A stretch of 64,000 nt of DNA. It comes from Plazaster borealis (taxonomy: Eukaryota; Echinodermata; Asteroidea; Forcipulatida; Labidiasteridae). The translations under genes and the position numbers were made by a program. The stretch is taken from assembly GCA_021014325.1 (NCBI GenBank), contig CM037461.1, forward strand, positions 13,297,501 through 13,361,500, written 5' to 3'. The notes below the pieces were generated by a model. It was not told where the DNA came from and ran no database searches. It saw only the letters and a program-made list of their open reading frames with translations. Shown piece by piece: positions 1 through 15,000 of this stretch. The number at the start of each line of letters is the position of its first letter. Position 1 is the stretch's first letter.

Positions 1-3000
1 TCACAATCATGCTGCATATTGTGGGCTATACAGTCATACCCCATAAGACTATGAGGGATGTCACAATCATGCTGCATATTGTGGGCTATACAGTCATACC
101 CCATAAGACTATGAGGGATGTCACAATCATGCTGCATATTGTGGGCTATACAGTCATACCCCATAAGACTATGAGGGATGTCACAATCATGCTGCATATT
201 GTGGGCTATACAGTCATACCCCATAAGACTATGAGGGATGTCACAATCATGCTGCATATTGTGGGCTATACAGTCATACCCCACAAGACTATGAGGGATG
301 TCACAATCATGCTGCATATTGTGGGCTATACAGTCATACCCCATGAGACTATGGGGATGTCACAATCATGCTGCATATTGTGGGCTATACAGTCATACCC
401 CATAAGACTATGAGGGATGTCACAATCATGCTGCATATTGTGGGCTATACAGTCATACCCCATAAGACTATGAGGGATGTCACAATCATGCTGCATATTG
501 TGGGCTATACAGTCATACCCCATAAGACTATGAGGGATGTCACAATCATGCTGCATATTGTGGGCTATACAGTCATACCCCATAAGACTATGAGGGATGT
601 CACAATCATGCTGCATATTGTGGGCTATACAGTCATACCCCACAAGACTATGAGGGATGTCACAATCATGCTGCATATTGTGGGCTATACAGTCATACCC
701 CATAAGACTATGAGGGATGTCACAATCATGCTGCATATTGTGGGCTATACAGTCATACCCCATAAGACTGTGGGATGTCACAATCATGCTGCATATTGTG
801 GGCTATACAGTCATACCCCATAAGACTATGAGGGATGTCACAATCATGCTGCATATTGTGGGCTATACAGTCATACCCCATAAGACTATGAGGGATGTCA
901 CAATCATGCTGCATATTGTGGGCTATACAGTCATACCCCACAAGACTATGAGGGATGTCACAATCATGCTGCATATTGTGGGCTATACAGTCATACCCCA
1001 TAAGACTATGAGGGATGTCACAATCATGCTGCATATTGTGGGCTATACAGTCATACCCCACAAGACTATGAGGGATGTCACAATCATGCTGCATATTGTG
1101 GGCTATACAGTCATACCCCATAAGACTATGAGGGATGTCACAATCATGCTGCATATTGTGGGCTATACAGTCATACCCCACAAGACTATGAGGGATGTCA
1201 CAATCATGCTGCATATTGTGGGCTATACAGTCATACCCCATAAGACTATGAGGGATGTCACAATCATGCTGCATATTGTGGGCTATACAGTCATACCCCA
1301 TAAGACTATGAGGGATGTCACAATCATGCTGCATATTGTGGGCTATACAGTCATACCCCACAAGACTATGAGGATGTCACAATCATGCTGCATATTGTGG
1401 GCTATACAGTCATACCCCATAAGACTATGAGGGATGTCACAATCATGCTGCATATTGTGGGCTATACAGTCATACCCACAAGACTATGAGGATGTCACAA
1501 TCATGCTGCATATTGTGGGCTATACAGTCATACCCCATAAGACTATGAGGGATGTCACAATCATGCTGCATATTGTGGGCTATACAGTCATACCCCACAA
1601 GACTATGAGGATGTCACAATCATGCTGCATATTGTGGGCTATACAGTCATACCCCATAAGACTATGAGGGATGTCACAATCATGCTGCATATTGTGGGCT
1701 ATACAGTCATACCCCACAAGACTATGAGGGATGTCACAATCATGCTGCATATTGTGGGCTATACAGTCATACCCATAAGACTATGAGGGATGTCACAATC
1801 ATGCTGCATATTGTGGGCTATACAGTCATACCCCATAAGACTATGAGGGATGTCACAATCATGCTGCATATTGTGGGCTATACAGTCATACCCCATAAGA
1901 CTATGAGGGATGTCACAATCATGCTGCATATTGTGGGCTATACAGTCATACCCCATAAGACTATGAGGGATGTCACAATCATGCTGCATATTGTGGGCTA
2001 TACAGTCATACCCCATAAGACTATGAGGGATGTCACAATCATGCTGCATATTGTGGGCTATACAGTCATACCCCATAAGACTATGAGGGATGTCACAATC
2101 ATGCTGCATATTGTGGGCTATACAGTCATACCCCATAAGACTATGAGGGATGTCACAATCATGCTGCATATTGTGGGCTATACAGTCATACCCCACAAGA
2201 CTATGAGGGATGTCACAATCATGCTGCATATTGTGGGCTATACAGTCATACCCCATAAGACTATGAGGGATGTCACAATCATGCTGCATATTGTGGGCTA
2301 TACAGTCATACCCCATAAGACTATGAGGGATGTCACAATCATGCTGCATATTGTGGGCTATACAGTCATACCCCACAAGACTATGAGGGATGTCACAATC
2401 ATGCTGCATATTGTGGGCTATACAGTCATACCCCATAAGACTATGAGGGATGTCACAATCATGCTGCATATTGTGGGCTATACAGTCATACCCCACAAGA
2501 CTATGAGGGATGTCACAATCATGCTGCATATTGTGGGCTATACAGTCATACCCCATAAGACTATGAGGGATGTCACAATCATGCTGCATATTGTGGGCTA
2601 TACAGTCATACCCCACAAGACTATGAGGGATGTCACAATCATGCTGCATATTGTGGGCTATACAGTCATACCCCACAAGACTATGAGGGATGTCACAATC
2701 ATGCTGCATATTGTGGGCTATACAGTCATACCCCATAAGACTATGAGGGATGTCACAATCATGCTGCATATTGTGGGCTATACAGTCATACCCCACAAGA
2801 CTATGAGGGATGTCACAATCATGCTGCATATTGTGGGCTATACAGTCATACCCCATAAGACTATGAGGGATGTCACAATCATGCTGCATATTGTGGGCTA
2901 TACAGTCATACCCCACAAGACTATGAGGATGTCACAATCATGCTGCATATTGTGGGCTATACAGTCATACCCCATAAGACTATGAGGGATGTCACAATCA

Positions 3001-6000
3001 TGCTGCATATTGTGGGCTATACAGTCATACCCCATAAGACTATGAGGGATGTCACAATCATGCTGCATATTGTGGGCTATACAGTCATACCCCACAAGAC
3101 TATGAGGGATGTCACAATCATGCTGCATATTGTGGGCTATACAGTCATACCCCATAAGACTATGAGGGATGTCACAATCATGCTGCATATTGTGGGCTAT
3201 ACAGTCATACCCCATAAGACTATGAGGGATGTCACAATCATGCTGCATATTGTGGGCTATACAGTCATACCCCATAAGACTATGAGGGATGTCACAATCA
3301 TGCTGCATATTGTGGGCTATACAGTCATACCCCACAAGACTATGAGGGATGTCACAATCATGCTGCATATTGTGGGCTATACAGTCATACCCCATAAGAC
3401 TATGAGGGATGTCACAATCATGCTGCATATTGTGGGCTATACAGTCATACCCCATAAGACTATGAGGATGTCACAATCATGCTGCATATTGTGGGCTATA
3501 CAGTCATACCCCATAAGACTATGAGGGATGTCACAATCATGCTGCATATTGTGGGCTATACAGTCATACCCCACAAGACTATGAGGGATGTCACAATCAT
3601 GCTGCATATTGTGGGCTATACAGTCATACCCCACAAGACTATGAGGGATGTCACAATCATGCTGCATATTGTGGGCTATACAGTCATACCCCATAAGACT
3701 AAGAGGCAAGACACAATCATGCTGCATATTGTGGGCTATACAGTCATACCCCACAAGACTATGAGGGATGTCACAATCATGCTGCATATTGTGGGCTATA
3801 CAGTCATACCCCACAAGACTATGAGGGATGTCACAATCATGCTGCATATTGTGGGCTATACAGTCATACCCCACAAGACTATGAGGGATGTCACAATCAT
3901 GCTGCATATTGTGGGCTATACAGTCATACCCCACAAGACTATGAGGGATGTCACAATCATGCTGCATATTGTGGGCTATACAGTCATACCCCATAAGACT
4001 ATGAGGGATGTCACAATCATGCTGCATATTGTGGGCTATACAGTCATACCCCACAAGACTATGAGGGATGTCACAATCATGCTGCATATTGTGGGCTATA
4101 CAGTCATACCCCACAAGACTATGAGGAATGTCACAATCATGCTGCATATTGTGGGCTATACAGTCAAACCCCATAAGACTATGAGGGATGTCACAATCAT
4201 GCTGCATATTGTGGGCTATACAGTCATACCCCATAAGACTATGAGGGAACACACAATCATGCTGCATATTGTGGGCTATACAGTCATACCCCATAAGACT
4301 ATGAGGGATGTCACAATCATGCTGCATATTGTGGGCTATACAGTCATACCCCACAAGACTATGAGGATGTCACAATCATGCTGCATATTGTGGGCTATAC
4401 AGTCATACCCCACAAGACTATGAGGGATGTCACAATCATGCTGCATATTGTGGGCTATACAGTCATACCCCACAAGACTATGAGGGATGTCACAATCATG
4501 CTGCATATTGTGGGCTATACAGTCATACCCCATAAGACTATGAGGGATGTCACAATCATGCTGCATATTGTGGGCTATACAGTCATACCCCAAAAGACAA
4601 AGAGTGAAGTCACAATCATGCTGCATATTGTGGGCTATACAGTCATACCCCACAAGACTATGAGGGATGTCACAATCATGCTGCATATTGTGGGATATAC
4701 AGTCATACCCCATGAGACTATGGGGATGTCACAATCATGCTGCATATTGTGGGCTATACAGTCATACCCCACAAGACTATGAGGGATGTCACAATCATGC
4801 TGCATATTGTGGGATATACAGTCATACCCCATGAGACTATGGGGATGTCACAATCATGCTGCATATTGTGGGCTATACAGTCATACCCCATAAGACTATG
4901 AGGGATGTCACAATCATGCTGCATATTGTGGGCTATACAGTCATACCCCACAAGACTATTTGGTTGTGTGAATCATGCTGCATATTGTGGGCTATACAGT
5001 CATACCCCATAAGACTATGAGGGATGTCACAATCATGCTGCATATTGTGGGCTATACAGTCATACCCCATAAGACTATGAGGGATGTCACAATCATGCTG
5101 CATATTGTGGGCTATACAGTCATACCCCACAAGACTATGAGGGATGTCACAATCATGCTGCATATTGTGGGCTATACAGTCATACCCCATAAGACTATGA
5201 GGGATGTCACAATCATGCTGCATATTGTGGGCTATACAGTCATACCCCATAAGACTATGAGGGATGTCACAATCATGCTGCATATTGTGGGCTATACAGT
5301 CATACCCCACAAGACTATGAGGATGTCACAATCATGCTGCATATTGTGGGCTATACAGTCATACCCCACAAGACTATGAGGGATGTCACAATCATGCTGC
5401 ATATTGTGGGCTATACAGTCATACCCCACAAGACTATGAGGGATGTCACAATCATGCTGCATATTGTGGGCTATACAGTCATACCCCATAAGACTATGAG
5501 GGATGTCACAATCATGCTGCATATTGTGGGCTATACAGTCATACCCCATAAGACTATGAGGGATGTCACAATCATGCTGCATATTGTGGGCTATACAGTC
5601 ATACCCCATAAGACTATGAGGGATGTCACAATCATGCTGCATATTGTGGGCTATACAGTCATACCCCACAAGACTATGAGGGATGTCACAATCATGCTGC
5701 ATATTGTGGGCTATACAGTCATACCCCATGAGACTATGGGGATGTCACAATCATGCTGCATATTGTGGGCTATACAGTCATACCCCATAAGACTATGAGG
5801 GATGTCACAATCATGCTGCATATTGTGGGCTATACAGTCATACCCCATAAGACTATGAGGGATGTCACAATCATGCTGCATATTGTGGGCTATACAGTCA
5901 TACCCCACAAGACTATGAGGATGTCACAATCATGCTGCATATTGTGGGCTATACAGTCATACCCCACAAGACTATGAGGGATGTCACAATCATGCTGCAT

Positions 6001-9000
6001 ATTGTGGGCTATACAGTCATACCCCATAAGACTATGAGGGATGTCACAATCATGCTGCATATTGTGGGCTATACAGTCATACCCCACAAGACTATGAGGA
6101 TGTCACAATCATGCTGCATATTGTGGGCTATACAGTCATACCCCATAAGACTATGAGGGATGTCACAATCATGCTGCATATTGTGGGCTATACAGTCATA
6201 CCCCATAAGACTATGAGGGATGTCACAATCATGCTGCATATTGTGGGCTATACAGTCATACCCCACAAGACTATGAGGGATGTCACAATCATGCTGCATA
6301 TTGTGGGCTATACAGTCATACCCCATAAGACTATGAGGGATGTCACAATCATGCTGCATATTGTGGGCTATACAGTCATACCCCATAAGACTATGAGGGA
6401 TGTCACAATCATGCTGCATATTGTGGGCTATACAGTCATACCCCATAAGACTATGAGGATGTCACAATCATGCTGCATATTGTGGGCTATACAGTCATAC
6501 CCCACAAGACTATGAGGGATGTCACAATCATGCTGCATATTGTGGGCTATACAGTCATACCCCATAAGACTATGAGGGATGTCACAATCATGCTGCATAT
6601 TGTGGGCTATACAGTCATACCCCACAAGACTATGAGGGATGTCACAATCATGCTGCATATTGTGGGCTATACAGTCATACCCCATAAGACTATGAGGGAT
6701 GTCACAATCATGCTGCATATTGTGGGCTATACAGTCATACCCCATAAGACTATGAGGGATGTCACAATCATGCTGCATATTGTGGGCTATACAGTCATAC
6801 CCCATAAGACTATGAGGGATGTCACAATCATGCTGCATATTGTGGGCTATACAGTCATACCCCACAAGACTATGAGGGATGTCACAATCATGCTGCATAT
6901 TGTGGGCTATACAGTCATACCCCATGAGACTATGGGGATGTCACAATCATGCTGCATATTGTGGGCTATACAGTCATACCCCACAAGACTATGAGGGATG
7001 TCACAATCATGCTGCATATTGTGGGCTATACAGTCATACCCCATAAGACTATGAGGGATGTCACAATCATGCTGCATATTGTGGGCTATACAGTCATACC
7101 CCACAAGACTATGAGGATGTCACAATCATGCTGCATGTTGTGGGCTATACAGTCATACCCCAAAAGACTATGAGTGATGTCACAATCATGCTGCATATTG
7201 TGGGCTATACAGTCATACCCCATAAGACTATGAGGGATGTCACAATCATGCTGCATATTGTGGGCTATACAGTCATACCCCATAAGACTATGAGGGATGT
7301 CACAATCATGCTGCATATTGTGGGCTATACAGTCATACCCCATAAGACTATGAGGGATGTCACAATCATGCTGCATATTGTGGGCTATACAGTCATACCC
7401 CACAAGACTATGAGGATGTCACAATCATGCTGCATATTGTGGGCTATACAGTCATACCCCACAAGACTATGAGGGATGTCACAATCATGCTGCATATTGT
7501 GGGCTATACAGTCATACCCCATAAGACTATGAGGGATGTCACAATCATGCTGCATATTGTGGGCTATACAGTCATACCCCACAAGACTATGAGGGATGTC
7601 ACAATCATGCTGCATATTGTGGGCTATACAGTCATACCCCATAAGACTATGAGGGATGTCACAATCATGCTGCATATTGTGGGCTATACAGTCATACCCC
7701 ACAAGACTATGAGGATGTCACAATCATGCTGCATATTGTGGGCTATACAGTCATACCCCATAAGACTATGAGGGATGTCACAATCATGCTGCATATTGTG
7801 GGCTATACAGTCATACCCCACAAGACTATGAGGGATGTCACAATCATGCTGCATATTGTGGGCTATACAGTCATACCCCATAAGACTATGAGGGATGTCA
7901 CAATCATGCTGCATATTGTGGGCTATACAGTCATACCCCACAAGACTATGAGGGATGTCACAATCATGCTGCATATTGTGGGCTATACAGTCATACCCCA
8001 TAAGACTATGAGGTATGTCACAATCATGCTGCATATTGTGGGCTATACAGTCATACCCCATAAGACTATGAGGGATGTCACAATCATGCTGCATATTGTG
8101 GGCTATACAGTCATACCCCATACGACTATGAGCGATGTCACAATCATGCTGCATATTGTGGGCTATACAGTCATACCCCATAAGACTATGAGGGATGTCA
8201 CAATCATGCTGCATATTGTGGGCTATACAGTCATACCCCATAAGACTATGAGGGATGTCACAATCATGCTGCATATTGTGGGCTATACAGTCATACCCCA
8301 TAAGACTATGAGGGATGTCACAATCATGCTGCATATTGTGGGCTATACAGTCATACCCCATAAGACTATGATGGTTTCACAATCATGCTGCATATTGTGG
8401 GCTATACAGTCATACCCCACAAGACTATGAGGGATGTCACAATCATGCTGCATATTGTGGGCTATACAGTCATACCCCATAAGACTATGAGGGATGTCAC
8501 AATCATGCTGCATATTGTGGGCTATACAGTCATACCCCATAAGACTATGAGGATGTCACAATCATGCTGCATATTGTGGGCTATACAGTCATACCCCACA
8601 ACACTAAGAGCCATGTCACAATCATGCTGCATATTGTGGGCTATACAGTCATACCCCATAAGACTATGAGGGATGTCACAATCATGCTGCATATTGTGGG
8701 CTATACAGTCATACCCCACAAGACTATGAGGATGTCACAATCATGCTGCATATTGTGGGCTATACAGTCATACCCCATAAGACTATGAGGGATGTCACAA
8801 TCATGCTGCATATTGTGGGCTATACAGTCATACCCCATAAGACTATGAGGGATGTCACAATCATGCTGCATATTGTGGGCTATACAGTCATACCCCATAA
8901 GACTATGAGGGATGTCACAATCATGCTGCATATTGTGGGCTATACAGTCATACCCCATAAGACTATGAGGGATGTCACAATCATGCTGCATATTGTGGGC

Positions 9001-12000
9001 TATACAGTCATACCCCACAAGACTATGAGGATGTCACAATCATGCTGCATATTGTGGGCTATACAGTCATACCCCATAAGACTATGAGGGATGTCACAAT
9101 CATGCTGCATATTGTGGGCTATACAGTCATACCCCATAAGACTATGAGGGATGTCACAATCATGCTGCATATTGTGGGCTATACAGTCATACCCCATAAG
9201 ACTATGAGGGATGTCACAATCATGCTGCATATTGTGGGCTATACAGTCATACCCCACAAGACTATGAGGGATGTCACAATCATGCTGCATATTGTGGGCT
9301 ATACAGTCATACCCCATAAGACTATGAGGGATGTCACAATCATGCTGCATATTGTGGGCTATACAGTCATACCCCATAAGACTATGAGGGATGTCACAAT
9401 CATGCTGCATATTGTGGGCTATACAGTCATACCCCATAAGACTATGAGGGATGTCACAATCATGCTGCATATTGTGGGCTATACAGTCATACCCCACAAG
9501 ACTATGAGGGATGTCACAATCATGCTGCATATTGTGGGCTATACAGTCATACCCCATAAGACTATGAGGGATGTCACAATCATGCTGCATATTGTGGGCT
9601 ATACAGTCATACCCCATAAGACTATGTGTGATGTCACAATCATGCTGCATATTGTGGGCTATACAGTCATACCCCATAAGACTATGAGGGATGTCACAAT
9701 CATGCTGCATATTGTGGGCTATACAGTCATACCCCACAAGACTATGAGGGATGTCACAATCATGCTGCATATTGTGGGCTATACAGTCATACCCCATAAG
9801 ACTATGAGGGATGTCACAATCATGCTGCATATTGTGGGCTATACAGTCATACCCCATAAGACTATGAGGGATGTCACAATCATGCTGCATATTGTGGGCT
9901 ATACAGTCATACCCCATAAGACTATGAGGGATGTCACAATCATGCTGCATATTGTGGGCTATACAGTCATACCCCACAAGACTATGAGGGATGTCACAAT
10001 CATGCTGCATATTGTGGGCTATACAGTCATACCCCATAAGACTATGAGGGATGTCACAATCATGCTGCATATTGTGGGCTATACAGTCATACCCCATGAG
10101 ACTATGGGGATGTCACAATCATGCTGCATATTGTGGGCTATACAGTCATACCCCATAAGACTATGAGGGATGTCACAATCATGCTGCATATTGTGGGCTA
10201 TACAGTCATACCCCATAAGACTATGAGGGATGTCACAATCATGCTGCATATTGTGGGCTATACAGTCATACCCCATAAGACTATGAGGATGTCACAATCA
10301 TGCTGCATATTGTGGGCTATACAGTCATACCCCATAAGACTATGAGGGATGTCACAATCATGCTGCATATTGTGGGCTATACAGTCATACCCCATGAGAC
10401 TATTGGGATGTCACAATCATGCTGCATATTGTGGGCTATACAGTCATACCCCATAAGACTATGAGGGATGTCACAATCATGCTGCATATTGTGGGCTATA
10501 CAGTCATACCCCACAAGACTATGAGGGATGTCACAATCATGCTGCATATTGTGGGCTATACAGTCATACCCCATGAGACTATGAGGGATGTCACAATCAT
10601 GCTGCATATTGTGGGCTATACAGTCATACCCCATAAGACTATGAGGGATGTCACAATCATGCTGCATATTGTGGGCTATACAGTCATACCCCACAAGACT
10701 ATGAGGGATGTCACAATCATGCTGCATATTGTGGGCTATACAGTCATACCCCATAAGACTATGAGGGATGTCACAATCATGCTGCATATTGTGGGCTATA
10801 CAGTCATACCCCATAAGACTATGAGGATGTCACAATCATGCTGCATATTGTGGGCTATACAGTCATACCCCATAAGACTATGAGGGATGTCACAATCATG
10901 CTGCATATTGTGGGCTATACAGTCATACCCCACAAGACTATGGGGAGGTCACAATCATGCTGCATATTGTGGGCTATACAGTCATACCCCATAAGACTAT
11001 GAGGGATGTCACAATCATGCTGCATATTGTGGGCTATACAGTCATACCCCACAAGACTATGAGGGATGTCACAATCATGCTGCATATTGTGGGCTATACA
11101 GTCATACCCCATAAGACTATGAGGGATGTCACAATCATGCTGCATATTGTGGGCTATACAGTCATACCCCACAAGACTATGAGGGATGTCACAATCATGC
11201 TGCATATTGTGGGCTATACAGTCATACCCCATAAGACTATGTGGATGTCACAATCATGCTGCATATTGTGGGCTATACAGTCATACCCCATAAGACTATG
11301 AGGGATGTCACAATCATGCTGCATATTGTGGGCTATACAGTCATACCCCACAAGACTATGAGGGATGTCACAATCATGCTGCATATTGTGGGCTATACAG
11401 TCATACCCCATAAGACTATGAGGGATGTCACAATCATGCTGCATATTGTGGGCTATACAGTCATACCCCATAAGACTATGAGGGATGTCACAATCATGCT
11501 GCATATTGTGGGCTATACAGTCATACCCCACAAGACTATGAGGGATGTCACAATCATGCTGCATATTGTGGGCTATACAGTCATACCCCATAAGACTATG
11601 AGGGATGTCACAATCATGCTGCATATTGTGGGCTATACAGTCATACCCCATAAGACTATGAGGGATGTCACAATCATGCTGCATATTGTGGGCTATACAG
11701 TCATACCCCATAAGACTATGAGGATGTCACAATCATGCTGCATATTGTGGGCTATACAGTCATACCCCATAAGACTATGAGGATGTCACAATCATGCTGC
11801 ATATTGTGGGCTATACAGTCATACCCCATAAGACTATGAGGGATGTCACAATCATGCTGCATATTGTGGGCTATACAGTCATACCCCACAAGACTATGAG
11901 GGATGTCACAATCATGCTGCATATTGTGGGCTATACAGTCATACCCCATAAGACTATGAGGGATGTCACAATCATGCTGCATATTGTGGGCTATACAGTC

Positions 12001-15000
12001 ATACCCCATAAGACTATGAGGGATGTCACAATCATGCTGCATATTGTGGGCTATACAGTCATACCCCATAAGACTATGAGGATGTCACAATCATGCTGCA
12101 TATTGTGGGCTATACAGTCATACCCCATAAGACTATGAGGATGTCACAATCATGCTGCATATTGTGGGCTATACAGTCATACCCCATAAGACTATGAGGG
12201 ATGTCACAATCATGCTGCATATTGTGGGCTATACAGTCATACCCCATAAGACTATGAGGGATGTCACAATCATGCTGCATATTGTGGGCTATACAGTCAT
12301 ACCCCACAAGACTATGAGGGATGTCACAATCATGCTGCATATTGTGGGCTATACAGTCATACCCCACAAGACTATGAGGATGTCACAATCATGCTGCATA
12401 TTGTGGGCTATACAGTCATACCCCATAAGACTATGAGGGATGTCACAATCATGCTGCATATTGTGGGCTATACAGTCATACCCCAAAAGACTATGAGGGA
12501 TGTCACAATCATGCTGCATATTGTGGGCTATACAGTCATACCCCATAAGACTATGAGGGATGTCACAATCATGCTGCATATTGTGGGCTATACAGTCATA
12601 CCCCATAAGACTATGAGGCATGTCACAATCATGCTGCATATTGTGGGCTATACAGTCATACCCCATGAGACTATGGGGGATGTCACAATCATGCTGCATA
12701 TTGTGGGCTATACAGTCATACCCCATAAGACTATGAGGGATGTCACAATCATGCTGCATATTGTGGGCTATACAGTCATACCCCACAAGACTATGAGGGA
12801 TGTCACAATCATGCTGCATATTGTGGGCTATACAGTCATACCCCATAAGACTATGAGGCATGTCACAATCATGCTGCATATTGTGGGCTATACAGTCATA
12901 CCCCATAAGACTATGAGGGATGTCACAATCATGCTGCATATTGTGGGCTATACAGTCATACCCCATAAGACTATGAGGGATGTCACAATCATGCTGCATA
13001 TTGTGGGCTATACAGTCATACCCCATTAGACTATGTGGGATGTCACAATCATGCTGCATATTGTGGGCTATACAGTCATACCCCATAAGACTATGAGGGA
13101 TGTCACAATCATGCTGCATATTGTGGGCTATACAGTCATACCCCACAAGACTATGAGGGATGTCACAATCATGCTGCATATTGTGGGCTATACAGTCATA
13201 CCCCATAAGACTATGGGGATGTCACAATCATGCTGCATATTGTGGGATATACAGTCATACCCCATGAGACTATGGGGATGTCACAATCATGCTGCATATT
13301 GTGGGCTATACAGTCATACCCCATAAGACTATGAGGGATGTCACAATCATGCTGCATATTGTGGGCTATACAGTCATACCCCATAAGACTATGAGGGATG
13401 TCACAATCATGCTGCATATTGTGGGCTATACAGTCATACCCCACAAGACTATGAGGGATGTCACAATCATGCTGCATATTGTGGGCTATACAGTCATACC
13501 CCACAAGACTATGAGGAATGTCACAATCATGCTGCATATTGTGGGCTATACAGTCATACCCCATAAGACTATGAGGGATGTCACAATCATGCTGCATATT
13601 GTGGGCTATACAGTCATACCCCATAAGACTAGGAGCTATGTCACAATCATGCTGAATATTGTGGGCTATACAGACATACCCCATAAGACTATGAGGATGT
13701 CACAATCATGCTGCATATTGTGGGCTATACAGTCATACCCCATAAGACTATGAGGGATGTCACAATCATGCTGCATATTGTGGGCTATACAGTCATACCC
13801 CATAAGACTACGAGGGATTTCACCATCATGCTGCATATTGTGGGCTATACAGTCATACCCCATAATACTATGATGGATGTCACAATCATGCTGCATATTG
13901 TGGGCTATACAGTCATACCCCATAAGACTAAGGCGAATGTCACAATCATGCTGCATATTGTGGGCTATACAGTCATACCCCATAAGACTATGAGGGATGT
14001 CACAATCATGCTGCATATTGTGGGCTATACAGTCATACCCCACAAGACTATGAGGGATGTCACAATCATGCTGCATATTGTGGGCTATACAGTCATACCC
14101 CATAAGACTATGAGGGATGTCACAATCATGCTGCATATTGTGGGCTATACAGTCATACCCCATGAGACTATGGGGGATGTCACAATCATGCTGCATATTG
14201 TGGGCTATACAGTCATACCCCATAAGACTATGAGGGATGTCACAATCATGCTGCATATTGTGGGCTATACAGTCATACCCCACAAGACTATGAGTGATGT
14301 CACAATCATGCTGCATATTGTGGGCTATACAGTCATACCCCATAAGACTATGAGTGATGTCACAATCATGCTGCATATTGTGGGCTATACAGTCATACCC
14401 CATAAGACTATGAGGGATGTCACAATCATGCTGCATATTGTGGGCTATACAGTCATACCCCATAAGACTATGAGGGATGTCACAATCATGCTGCATATTG
14501 TGGGCTATACAGTCATACCCCATAAGACTATGAGGCATGTCACAATCATGCTGCATATTGTGGGCTATACAGTCATACCCCACAAGACTATGAGGGATGT
14601 CACAATCATGCTGCATATTGTGGGCTATACAGTCATACCCCATAAGACTATGAGGGATGTCACAATCATGCTGCATATTGTGGGCTATACAGTCATACCC
14701 CACAAGACTATGAGGGATGTCACAATCATGCTGCATATTGTGGGCTATACAGTCATACCCCATAAGACTATGAGGGATGTCACAATCATGCTGCATATTG
14801 TGGGCTATACAGTCATACCCCATAAGACTATGAGGGATGTCACAATCATGCTGCATATTGTGGGCTATACAGTCATACCCCACAAGACTATGAGGGATGT
14901 CACAATCATGCTGCATATTGTGGGCTATACAGTCATACCCCATGAGACTATGAGGGATGTCACAATCATGCTGCATATTGTGGGCTATACAGTCATACCC

